The notes beneath the pieces are model-generated. The model searched no databases. It had not been told where the DNA came from and saw nothing but the letters and a program-made list of their open reading frames with translations. DNA of 6,287 nucleotides. Origin: Ruminococcaceae bacterium UBA5891. GTDB taxonomy: Bacteria > Bacillota > Clostridia > Oscillospirales > Acutalibacteraceae. Of this stretch, positions 1 to 5,265 are shown in pieces (within the stretch, counting starts at the first letter, position 1; every line of letters starts with the position of its first letter). Location of the stretch: positions 1 through 6,287 of the forward strand of contig DJET01000061.1 of assembly GCA_002431945.1 (NCBI GenBank), given 5' to 3'. The position numbers and the translations under genes were made by a program.

Positions 1-19
1 GGACTTTTTCGACAGACTG

Positions 20-50
20 AGGCAACAGCTTTTAGCTGCTGCCTGTTTTA
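20..50 (+). terminator. Intrinsic terminator of an upstream plus-strand gene
   Basis: An 11-base arm (AGGCAACAGCT, 20-30) pairs with AGCTGCTGCCT (34-44) around a TTT loop, with a single A/C mismatch. A T-rich tail (GTTTTATTTATTT) follows at once. The tail is on the plus-strand 3' side only, so it should end transcription of a gene lying before the window. It faces the 6S RNA gene convergently. Confidence 0.75.
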
Positions 51-70
51 TTTATTTGGGTTAAAACCTT

Positions 71-112
71 CACGTCATTGCGAGCGCCGTCAGGCGCGCG
101 GCAATCCGTATC
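71..112. repeat. Short dispersed palindromic intergenic repeat
   Basis: The segment starts CACGTCATTGCGAG and ends GCGGCAATCCGTATC, and folds as an imperfect hairpin: ATTGC (77-81) pairs with GCAAT (101-105) and GCGCC (84-88) with GGCGC (93-97) around GTCA. Its G+C content is far above its flanks. From general knowledge, sequences of this CGTCATTGCGAG...GCAATCC type recur between genes in many clostridial and other genomes and behave as small non-coding repeats. Copy number in this genome cannot be seen here. Confidence 0.6.
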
Positions 113-153
113 CTTTTTTAAAAATACTTTTATATGCTTATTATTTATTGAAC

Positions 154-360
154 AAAATCAAGCTGTCCCGCCCTGCCGTAATGCGCTTAAAATAACCTGC
201 GTTAAAGCAGGTGGGTGCCGGCCGCACGGTTTCACGCTCCCTTCTTCCGAACTCGGCACAGCCGCGGGAGGTCTGCAATCCGCCGTATGAGCTTTGGCCC
301 CTAATTATAATGTTGTAGGGTTATATAAGACGCGGTCCGCGAACAGCGCAGGACAAGCTT
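154..360 (-). ncRNA. ssrS: 6S RNA (RNA polymerase-binding regulator)
   Basis: 6S RNA binds the housekeeping sigma RNA polymerase holoenzyme by mimicking an open promoter, and it reshapes transcription in stationary phase. Read on the minus strand, the 5' end AAGCTTGTCCTGC (360-348) pairs with GCGGGACAGCTT (171-160) near the 3' end, with one G-U pair and one bulged base: this is the terminal stem typical of 6S. Just inside lies TGTTCGC, also found near the 5' end of E. coli 6S RNA. Further in, GTGCCG pairs perfectly with CGGCAC. The 3' half carries the perfect hairpin ACCTGC-GTTAAA-GCAGGT (212-195 on this strand) followed by TTATTTTAAGCG, matching the clostridial 6S pattern as I remember it. 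The length of about 207 bases is normal. Ends are estimated from pairing. The gene starts about 7 bases after the DUF1292 stop, so it is either cut from a shared transcript or made from a weak promoter inside that gene (TTGAAA, 17 bases, TTTAAA). A plus-strand open frame over 78-290 is only its antisense shadow. Confidence 0.85.
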
Positions 361-367
361 TAAATAA

Positions 368-685
368 TCAGCCTTCGTCTATTTCAAAAAAATCTTCCAG
401 TCTTTCAACAAAGGCGTCGGCTATCATTTCGTATTCGTCGTCGTCTTCTATTTCGTAATAGTATTCGTCGCCGTTTTCTTCCTCTTCTCCAACCTTTACA
501 ATAACCAGCTCGCCGCTGTCGTCAAGGGTTTTCTGCGGGTCGTCGTAAATGGGGAGCATAGCAAGATAGCGCCCCGTATCTGTCTCGATAGCGTCAAGCA
601 CCTCAAAGGTGTATTCCTTGCCGTCGTCGTCGGATAGGGTGACTATATCGGGATTGTAGTCTTCTTTATTTTTTATATTGTCCAT
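368..685 (-). CDS. DUF1292 family small acidic protein
   Basis: A 105-residue, strongly acidic protein with long Asp/Glu runs (for example residues 67-85), ending in a helical segment (VERLEDFFEIDEG). The N-terminal half has the DUF1292 layout: DIVTLSDDDGKEYTFEVLD, then a YLAMLPIYDD segment, then a VIVKVGEEEE strand. The family (YrzB type in Firmicutes) is widespread and usually 80-110 residues; its biochemical role is unknown. No signal peptide or membrane segment is seen, so it should be cytoplasmic. The ATG at 685 is supported by GGAGG (696-692) six bases upstream. It has its own promoter overlapping the end of the ABC transporter gene and is followed almost directly by the 6S RNA gene, so the two are probably co-transcribed at least in part. 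In many Firmicutes this family sits beside ruvX and mtaB-type genes; that context is absent here. Confidence 0.88.
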   Translation of the reverse strand: MDNIKNKEDYNPDIVTLSDDDGKEYTFEVLDAIETDTGRYLAMLPIYDDPQKTLDDSGELVIVKVGEEEENGDEYYYEIEDDDEYEMIADAFVERLEDFFEIDEG

Positions 686-714
686 AATCTTCCTCCGTAC
701 AGAAGTCTAAATAT

Positions 715-743
715 ATTTTAACCCCAAACAGGCTTTAAGTCAA
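715..743 (-). promoter_or_regulatory. Sigma-A promoter of the DUF1292 gene (and possibly 6S RNA)
   Basis: On the minus strand TTGACT (743-738) and TAAAAT (720-715) are separated by exactly 17 bases, each five of six to consensus. Initiation would be near 708, giving a leader of about 22 bases. The -35 hexamer overlaps the stop codon of the ABC transporter gene (740-742). No terminator lies between the genes, so read-through from the transporter is also likely. Confidence 0.7.
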
Positions 744-2632
744 TGGGAAATAGGGGAAATTTTATTTATTTCGTGCTCAAGCACCTTTTTAAACTGCGTT
801 TCGTAAAGCAGGCGGTATTTATCGCTTTTTAAAAGCAGCTCGTCGTGAGTGCCGGTTTCGGTTATAACGCCGTTTTCAAGCACCATAATTTTATCGGCGG
901 CTATAACTGTTGACAGCCTGTGCGCTATAACAATGCTTGTTCTGCCGCTCATAACGTTGTTAAGAGCGGACTGTATAAGATTTTCGGATATTGAGTCAAG
1001 TGAAGAGGTCGCTTCGTCCAATATAAGTATCTTTGGGTTTTTAAGCACAACCCGCGCTATTGAAACGCGTTGCTTTTCACCGCCCGAAAGCTTTAGTCCG
1101 CGGTTGCCTACCAAAGTATTGAATTTATCGGGCAGACTGTTTATAAAATCATAAATATTAGCGGTTTTACAGGCGTTTTCAATTTCTTCCATTGCAGCGC
1201 CCGGCTTTGCATAAAGCAAATTTTCAAGTATGGTTCCGTTAAAAAGGTAAGTATCCTGCGTTACTATGCCTATATTTGTGCGAAGATAGGCAAGGTCAAA
1301 GTCTCTTACATCTGTTCCGGCTACCGCAACGCTGCCGCCGGTAACGTCGTAAAGGCGGGGTATCATACCTATTACGGTGGATTTTCCTGCGCCCGATGTG
1401 CCTACTATCGCATACATTTGCCCGTTCGGCACAAAAAAGCTTACGCCCTTTAATACCTCTCTGCCTGTTTCGTATGCAAAGTGAACGTCTTTAAATTCAA
1501 CCGTGCAGTTATCAAGCGGCGGCTTTACGGGATTTTCGGGGTTTTCAATATCGCATTTGCGGTCGAAATACTCAAAAATGCGGTTAAACAGCGCTAAGGA
1601 GCGCACAAAGTCAACCTGAAGGTCAAGCAGCTGCCTTACCGGCTGGTAAAGCCTGTTTACAAGCGCCACAACTACCGAAATATCGCCTACTGTAAGTCCT
1701 TTATCGGTATTGCTTATTATAAGAAAACCGCCTGCAAAGTATATAAGCAGGGGAGCTATTTGTATAAACATTCCGAGAAAAACGTGAAACCAGCTTCCGG
1801 CGCGCTGCTCGCGTATTGTGATTTTGGTGGTTTCGTTGTTGATTTTGCGGAATTTTTCGTATTCAACCTTTTCCTTTGTGAACAGCTTTACAAGCATTGA
1901 ACCGCTTACCGAAAGCGTTTCGTCTACATGCTGGTTAAGCTCGTCCTGCTTTTCCTGCGCCTCGCTTACAAGCTCCCAGCGCTTTTTGCCTACGCTCTTT
2001 GTGGGTAATATCAGCAGCGGCAGAACTACAAGACCTACAACGGCAAGCCGCCAATCGGTATAAAAAAGATAAAACACGCAGGTTGCAACCGTTAAAACAT
2101 TGCTTACAAGCGAGGTAAGCATAACGGATATTACCGAGCTTACGCCGTTTATATCGCTGTTCATACGGGTAATTATATCGCCCTGCTTTTCGTTTGTGAA
2201 AAATGCGTGAGGCATATGCTGAAGATGATCGTACATCTGATTGCGCATATCATAAATAATTTTTTGCGAGATCCAGCTGTTTATGTACTGCTCAAGCACG
2301 CTTATTACCTGTGCGGCGGATAAAACAACGAATGCCAAAACAACAAGCTGTAAAAGCTGTTTTATATTGCGGCTGTCGCTTACAATGGCGTCTACTATCT
2401 TACCGGTTATTACAGAGGGGAAAAGCCCTAATACCGCCGATACGATAAGCGCGGCAAATACCGCAATAAACTGCCATTTGTACGGCTTTAAATAGCCGAG
2501 TATTCTAAGCAGCAGATCTTTTGTGACCTTGGGCTTGTTTAATTTTTCCTCTTCGGTTAAAAATCCCCGCGGACCCCTGCCTATACGCATCGGTCCGCGC
2601 ATACCCGCGGGCGGCGGCATCATCGGTCTCAT
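740..2632 (-). CDS. ABC exporter half-transporter (fused membrane and ATPase domains)
   Basis: A 630-residue type I (ABCB/MsbA-like) exporter subunit that would dimerise in the cytoplasmic membrane and drive ATP-dependent efflux; the substrate is not predictable. After a Met/Pro/Gly/Arg-rich N-terminus (1-23), a six-helix membrane domain covers about 50-345, with clear hydrophobic stretches near 53-75, 93-112, 165-190, 195-211 and 284-306. The nucleotide-binding domain follows: A-loop Tyr387, Walker A GTSGAGKST (411-419), Q-loop Gln459, signature LSGGEKQR (515-522), Walker B ILILD with catalytic Glu540, D-loop SSLD (543-546) and switch His571. All catalytic residues are intact. The length is slightly above the usual 580-600 because of the N-terminal extension. 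The ATG at 2632 has a GGAG ten bases upstream, a rather long spacing; ATGs at codons 4, 5 and 11 lack a better site. Relatives are often encoded as adjacent pairs, but no second half-transporter lies beside it, so it may work as a homodimer. Confidence 0.93.
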   Translation of the reverse strand: MRPMMPPPAGMRGPMRIGRGPRGFLTEEEKLNKPKVTKDLLLRILGYLKPYKWQFIAVFAALIVSAVLGLFPSVITGKIVDAIVSDSRNIKQLLQLVVLAFVVLSAAQVISVLEQYINSWISQKIIYDMRNQMYDHLQHMPHAFFTNEKQGDIITRMNSDINGVSSVISVMLTSLVSNVLTVATCVFYLFYTDWRLAVVGLVVLPLLILPTKSVGKKRWELVSEAQEKQDELNQHVDETLSVSGSMLVKLFTKEKVEYEKFRKINNETTKITIREQRAGSWFHVFLGMFIQIAPLLIYFAGGFLIISNTDKGLTVGDISVVVALVNRLYQPVRQLLDLQVDFVRSLALFNRIFEYFDRKCDIENPENPVKPPLDNCTVEFKDVHFAYETGREVLKGVSFFVPNGQMYAIVGTSGAGKSTVIGMIPRLYDVTGGSVAVAGTDVRDFDLAYLRTNIGIVTQDTYLFNGTILENLLYAKPGAAMEEIENACKTANIYDFINSLPDKFNTLVGNRGLKLSGGEKQRVSIARVVLKNPKILILDEATSSLDSISENLIQSALNNVMSGRTSIVIAHRLSTVIAADKIMVLENGVITETGTHDELLLKSDKYRLLYETQFKKVLEHEINKISPISH

Positions 2633-2670
2633 ATAATAACAACTCCAATATATTTACTGTTATATATTCT

Positions 2671-2699
2671 ATTTTAACACTTTTTTAGAAATTTGCCAC
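2671..2699 (-). promoter_or_regulatory. Probable promoter of the ABC transporter gene
   Basis: On the minus strand GTGGCA (2699-2694, four of six to consensus) lies 17 bases from TAAAAT (2676-2671, five of six). Initiation near 2664 would leave a leader of about 32 bases that includes the GGAG site. The surroundings are very AT-rich, so other -10-like hexamers exist and the assignment is tentative. Confidence 0.45.
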
Positions 2700-2745
2700 A
2701 TTTTTAAACAATTTGTTAATTTGTATAAAAGTTTTTAAAAAGTAC

Positions 2746-2774
2746 TTGACAAAATAGAAACTATGCATTATAAT
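2746..2774 (+). promoter_or_regulatory. Consensus sigma-A promoter of the large non-coding RNA
   Basis: TTGACA (2746-2751) and TATAAT (2769-2774), both perfect, are separated by 17 bases and preceded by an A/T-rich stretch resembling an UP element (2700-2745). This is the strongest promoter in the window. Initiation is expected near 2781. It diverges from the ABC transporter promoter and has no convincing protein gene directly downstream. Confidence 0.88.
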
Positions 2775-2960
2775 AAAGCCAGACAAAGAGAAAGGAGTTG
2801 ATAAAAGTGAGAGAGGATACTCCACCGGCTTCTTATCAAAATAAAATGAAAGTGGTGAGTCCGATGAAGTAATAACGGGCAACGCGAAAACTATAAAATT
2901 ACGGAGAAGACCGATGTACCGTTAAAACTTCCCGAAGGGAATTTACATATTACCCACAAA

Positions 2961-3132
2961 AGGTGATTTATATGATTGTAAGGCGATTAGCTATCAAATA
3001 AATTGAGACGGGTGGGTCCAATGCACAATTAAGTATAATTTTAAAAACCATAAAGCCTTAACGGGTGATTAAAATGATTTTAAGGTTTTTAGATTTTGAA
3101 AATATTTAAACGGGTGATTCCGATGTACAATT
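2961..3132 (+). repeat. 102-base tandem duplication within the non-coding RNA
   Basis: Positions 2961-3030 align without gaps to 3063-3132 at an offset of exactly 102 bases, with 51 of 70 bases identical by my count. Each unit holds two copies of the RNA's motif: the first ends in ATGATTnTAAGG, the second has GGGTGnnTCC and ends in ATGnACAATT. A more diverged earlier pair (ATGs at 2864 and 2914) suggests a third, older unit, so the array would be three units of two motifs. Confidence 0.8.
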
Positions 3133-3302
3133 CATTTTAGCGCTCTTTTAAATTTGAGTTCTTTCTAAACGGATATTAAATTGTTTATGCATTGCAGATG
3201 CAGTACGACATTTTCAGTTTATATTAAAATTTTACCGCTTTGCGGTTTACGGATAAGGTTTAATTAAGAGCATAACATTAAAATTGAATAGTAAAAAAAT
3301 CT

Positions 3303-3337
3303 AACTGCTGCAGCTAAACGGTTGCAGCAGTTTTTTT
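3303..3337 (+). terminator. Strong intrinsic terminator of the large non-coding RNA
   Basis: AACTGCTGCA (3303-3312) pairs perfectly over ten bases with TGCAGCAGTT (3323-3332), and seven consecutive T (3331-3337) follow. An A tract just before the stem (3293-3299) means it could also stop minus-strand transcription. It separates the RNA from the next promoter at 3376. Confidence 0.92.
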
Positions 3338-3375
3338 CTTGAAATTATATAAATTTATACATTTAATAATTTTTA

Positions 3376-3404
3376 TTGATAAAAATTGCTTTTGGTTGTA
3401 TAAT
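3376..3404 (+). promoter_or_regulatory. Sigma-A promoter of the exported-protein operon
   Basis: TTGATA (3376-3381, five of six) and TATAAT (3399-3404, perfect) are separated by 17 bases. Initiation near 3411 gives a leader of about 30 bases in which short inverted segments (TTAAC at 3413 with GTTAA near 3434; AAGCG with CGCTT at 3437-3452) can pair. The stretch 3341-3375 holds nothing else that I can see. Confidence 0.8.
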
Positions 3405-3442
3405 ATACGTAGTTAACCACAGTTGGCGAGGTTGTTAAGCGT

Positions 3443-4027
3443 TTGTCCGCTTTGTCTGCGGGAAAGGGAAATATTACGGATATTAAAAATAACAGAAAAG
3501 CCATATACACGGCGGCTTTAAAAACGGTATTTGTATTTTTTGTACTGTGTACCGCGCTTTTTAACAGCGTATTTACCGCCGCCGAGTCTGATATGGGCTT
3601 TAATAAAGAAATTTCGTTACATACATTTTCCGAATGCGATAATGAAAATACTAAAGCAATCAGCCCCGTAACCGCAATGTCTTTTTCAAAGACACAAATA
3701 CCGTCGGTATTAACAGAAGAAAAAACCGCCGATAATCTTGCGGCTGACGCAAAATTATTACCGGATTGCTTTTTTCTCGATGAAATTTCAGACGGTCTAT
3801 CTTACCGTGAAACCGAGTGTCAGGCTGTTGCACCGCCCGACCACAGCTACTGCAGCTGTAAAAATTCCGGTTCGGAGCGTAAGACGCTGCTTCACCGTCA
3901 CTTCGTTGCTACAATAAACAGCGAAATTCAAAAGCCTTGTCTTAACCTTGTATTCGCCGTAGCGGCAAGGGACAGCGATTTGGCGGCATATGATATAAGC
4001 GACCATTATGAGAAATTTCTGTCTTGA
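3443..4027 (+). CDS. Hypothetical exported cysteine-containing protein
   Basis: I do not recognise a family. The 194-residue product has a basic N-region (K16, R18, K19, K27) and a hydrophobic core (about 28-44, VFVFFVLCTALF), with a plausible signal peptidase I site after Ala47 (FTAA before ESD). This suggests a secreted or surface mature protein of about 147 residues. The mature part has six cysteines (65, 109, 126, 137, 139, 166), including a CSC pair, and is otherwise polar with no obvious domain or sorting signal. A lipobox is not convincing. The start is uncertain: no ATG or GTG precedes the signal peptide, and an in-frame stop lies at 3410-3412. The TTG at 3443 is 11 bases after GGCGAGG; a second TTG lies at 3452. 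A better ribosome site (GGGAAAGGG, 3460-3468) precedes only non-standard codons (ATT, ACG). A promoter, a following small gene and a terminator support a real transcription unit. The opposite-strand open frame is a shadow. Confidence 0.6.
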   Translation: MSALSAGKGNITDIKNNRKAIYTAALKTVFVFFVLCTALFNSVFTAAESDMGFNKEISLHTFSECDNENTKAISPVTAMSFSKTQIPSVLTEEKTADNLAADAKLLPDCFFLDEISDGLSYRETECQAVAPPDHSYCSCKNSGSERKTLLHRHFVATINSEIQKPCLNLVFAVAARDSDLAAYDISDHYEKFLS

Positions 4028-4028
4028 A

Positions 4029-4063
4029 CAATTATTTTAAAGTGTTTATCGTTAAAATAATTG
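4029..4063 (+). repeat. Perfect 12-base inverted repeat between two genes
   Basis: CAATTATTTTAA (4029-4040) is the exact reverse complement of TTAAAATAATTG (4052-4063), with an 11-base spacer. It begins two bases after the stop of the exported-protein gene and ends just before the ribosome site (AGAGG, 4067-4071) of the next gene. No T-run follows, so it is not a standard terminator. It could be an RNA hairpin that stabilises the upstream message or tunes translation of the small gene, or a DNA operator. Confidence 0.7.
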
Positions 4064-4079
4064 AAAAGAGGAAATAATT

Positions 4080-4235
4080 ATGGTATTAAACAGAAATAAA
4101 GGGGAGCCGGATTTTATAATAACAAACAAAGAGGAACAAGTTTTACAGCAGTTCAGAGAATTATCGAATGAAGACCAAAAAGAGGTATACATACGGTTTA
4201 TCGAGCTTGCTTTGCAGCATGTTAATTACGGTTAA
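4080..4235 (+). CDS. Small helical protein, 51 residues, of unknown function
   Basis: The ATG at 4080 has AGAGG (4067-4071) eight bases upstream, an excellent site, and the frame runs 51 codons to TAA at 4233-4235, directly before a terminator. The sequence begins MVLNRNKGEPDFIITNKEEQ. Residues 17-47 look fully helical (EEQVLQQFRELSNEDQ, then EVYIRFIELALQH), with no signal peptide. The pattern LS-EDQ-EV followed by a hydrophobic helix is common in the C-terminal dimerising tails of XRE-type repressors after their DNA-binding domain; that domain is absent here. It may be a free-standing partner or a decoy dimerisation peptide, but this is inference. It is probably co-transcribed with the exported-protein gene, 52 bases apart across the inverted repeat. 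Confidence 0.72.
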   Translation: MVLNRNKGEPDFIITNKEEQVLQQFRELSNEDQKEVYIRFIELALQHVNYG

Positions 4236-4254
4236 TATGATTTAAATAGAATTT

Positions 4255-4299
4255 AGGCAAAACAGTAAGGTCTGTAACGACCTGCTGTTTTGCCTTTTT
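4255..4299 (+). terminator. Intrinsic terminator of the exported-protein operon
   Basis: AGGCAAAACAG (4255-4265) pairs perfectly with CTGTTTTGCCT (4285-4295), and the stem continues inside as AGGTC (4268-4272) with GACCT (4279-4283) around TGTAAC. The tail TTTTTGGTTTT follows on the plus strand. It lies 19 bases past the 51-residue gene and 12 bases from the end of the convergent LysR gene. On the minus strand it lacks a T-run, so it serves that gene less well. Confidence 0.9.
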
Positions 4300-4311
4300 G
4301 GTTTTATACTA

Positions 4312-5205
4312 TTAAATTTGCGTGATGTTTCTCGCCGTTTCAACTAATTTTAAAACGTCCTTATCCGCATTGGTGCTGTAAAGAAGTCCGTAAGGAATAC
4401 TGTAATCCCAATTTACGGGAATTGATATAAGTCCGGGGTGAACATCTTGCCAGCATTCAATGGTAAGCAAAACGTTTCCGCTTTCGGTACAGCGGTTAAA
4501 TACAGATAGATCGTAAAACTGCGGAGTGTTCTCAATGCGTATCTGCGGATGGTTTTTTTCTAAATCGTTTCTTATAAAGTCGTTAACGCCCGAATCTCCG
4601 CGGCCTACCATCATAAGCGTTTCGCCGTATAAGTCTTCAATATTTATCTGCTTTTTTTCGGCTAAACGGTGGTTGCGCGATACAGCGACCATTTTTTTGT
4701 ATCTGCCAAGCGGCAAAAAGCTGCAAAGGGAAAGCCACGCTTTAGAATCGCACACGCCTATAAGAAAATCGAATTTTTCGCCTAATTTTTTAATTTCGGA
4801 TAAAATGCCGTCGTGGTTATCCTCAAACGGTACTAAGTGCAGCTTGTAATCGGGAAAGCTTTGATTTATTCTATACCACAGGTCCATAAACGGCTTAGCG
4901 GGATTTAACAGGGAAGTGCCTACGCAGAAGGTCGTATCATAATCGAGCGTGGCGGCGTTCGCCGCGGCGACAGATTTTTTTGAATAATCCATAATAAATT
5001 TTGCGTCGCGGTATATTACCTTGCCCGCCGGTGTAAGATCAACCCCCGCAGGCGTTCTGTCTATCAATTTAAGGTTTAAATGTTCCTCTAACACATTCAT
5101 TTTTTTCATAACCGCGGTGGGGGTAATAAACAGCTTATCAGCCGCTTTTGTAAAGCTTCCGCAATCTGCAACGGCTAAAAATGTATCAAGCAACGGATTA
5201 TACAT
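4312..5205 (-). CDS. LysR-type transcriptional regulator
   Basis: A 297-residue, full-length LysR family regulator. The N-terminal winged helix-turn-helix is clear: LLDTFLAVADCGSFTKAADKL followed by FITPTAVMKKMNVLEEHLNLKLIDR (about 5-50), with helix-turn-helix at 18-37 and the family wing TPAGVDLTPAG (51-61). A linker helix follows, and an effector-binding periplasmic-binding-like domain spans about 90-297. The usual Ser at 'TQPAVS' is replaced (ITPTAVMKKM), as in a common clostridial subgroup. The ATG at 5205 has AGAGGT five bases upstream. The gene diverges from a flavodoxin-CMD operon, and the shared 103-base region holds palindromes. LysR regulators typically repress themselves and control the divergent operon in response to a small effector, here unknown but probably linked to redox or aromatic compounds. 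Confidence is high for the family and low for the effector. Confidence 0.93.
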   Translation of the reverse strand: MYNPLLDTFLAVADCGSFTKAADKLFITPTAVMKKMNVLEEHLNLKLIDRTPAGVDLTPAGKVIYRDAKFIMDYSKKSVAAANAATLDYDTTFCVGTSLLNPAKPFMDLWYRINQSFPDYKLHLVPFEDNHDGILSEIKKLGEKFDFLIGVCDSKAWLSLCSFLPLGRYKKMVAVSRNHRLAEKKQINIEDLYGETLMMVGRGDSGVNDFIRNDLEKNHPQIRIENTPQFYDLSVFNRCTESGNVLLTIECWQDVHPGLISIPVNWDYSIPYGLLYSTNADKDVLKLVETARNITQI

Positions 5206-5236
5206 AAGACACCTCTGTAAACTTTTAGTTTATACT

Positions 5237-5265
5237 ATAATAACATATCGGATATTCCGTGTCAA
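5237..5265 (-). promoter_or_regulatory. Promoter of the LysR gene
   Basis: On the minus strand a perfect TTGACA (5265-5260) lies 17 bases from TATTAT (5242-5237, four of six). The palindromes at 5245-5259 lie in the spacer, where a bound regulator would block polymerase, which fits autorepression. Confidence 0.6.
5245..5259. promoter_or_regulatory. Candidate LysR operator: two overlapping palindromes
   Basis: ATATC-G-GATAT (5245-5255) and CGGA-TAT-TCCG (5249-5259) are both perfect dyads and overlap. They sit between the -35 and -10 of the LysR promoter and touch the weak -35 of the divergent flavodoxin promoter. Position and symmetry suit a LysR recognition site, although the 15 bases do not strictly fit T-N11-A. 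Confidence 0.5.

Larger units (their letters stand above)
2781..3340 (+). ncRNA. Large structured non-coding RNA candidate (ROOL-like size)
   Basis: About 560 bases bounded by a perfect sigma-A promoter and a strong intrinsic terminator, with no open frame longer than a few codons except a doubtful 21-codon one at its start. Visible structure includes: TTGATAA (2798-2804) with TTATCAA (2833-2839), enclosing GTG-A-GAG with CTC-CAC; TTCCC-GAA-GGGAA (2929-2941); a ten-pair stem AAAGCCTTAA/TTAAGGTTTT around the fifth repeat motif, with one G-U pair; TGCAT/ATGCA (3188-3202); and ACCGC-TTT-GCGGT (3234-3246). Six copies of a GGTGA...ATG motif recur about every 50 bases, several in hairpin loops. Size, isolation between unrelated genes and a clostridial host fit the ROOL class of large ornate RNAs, which is established knowledge about that class; I cannot confirm membership from memory of its consensus. 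Alternatives are a novel RNA family or an unusually long leader cut off by its own terminator. I am confident it is a transcribed RNA and unsure of its family. Confidence 0.75.

Noticed and set aside
78..290. 70-codon plus-strand open frame
   Set aside because: It is antisense to the 6S RNA and runs through the dispersed repeat; no ribosome site and no protein-like composition.
849..2495. Three plus-strand open frames inside the ABC transporter gene
   Set aside because: They are antisense shadows of a complete gene with all ABC motifs, and lack ribosome sites.
2685..2882. 65-codon minus-strand open frame in the RNA region
   Set aside because: It runs against a perfect plus-strand promoter and through the RNA's 5' hairpins; composition is typical of AT-rich noise.
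2853..2920. Hammerhead-like CCGATGAAG and known riboswitch cores
   Set aside because: The conserved CUGAUGA and GAAA core with matching stems is not present, no riboswitch consensus fits, and a terminator separates the RNA from the next gene.
2851..3133. CRISPR array, suggested by regular ~50-base spacing of a motif
   Set aside because: Copies are short and diverged, spacing varies, the spacers share homology at the 102-base offset, and no cas gene is near.
3797..4006. 69-codon minus-strand open frame
   Set aside because: Shadow of the exported-protein gene, whose strand has promoter and terminator support.
4526..4849. 107-codon plus-strand open frame within the LysR gene
   Set aside because: Antisense shadow of a clear full-length LysR regulator.
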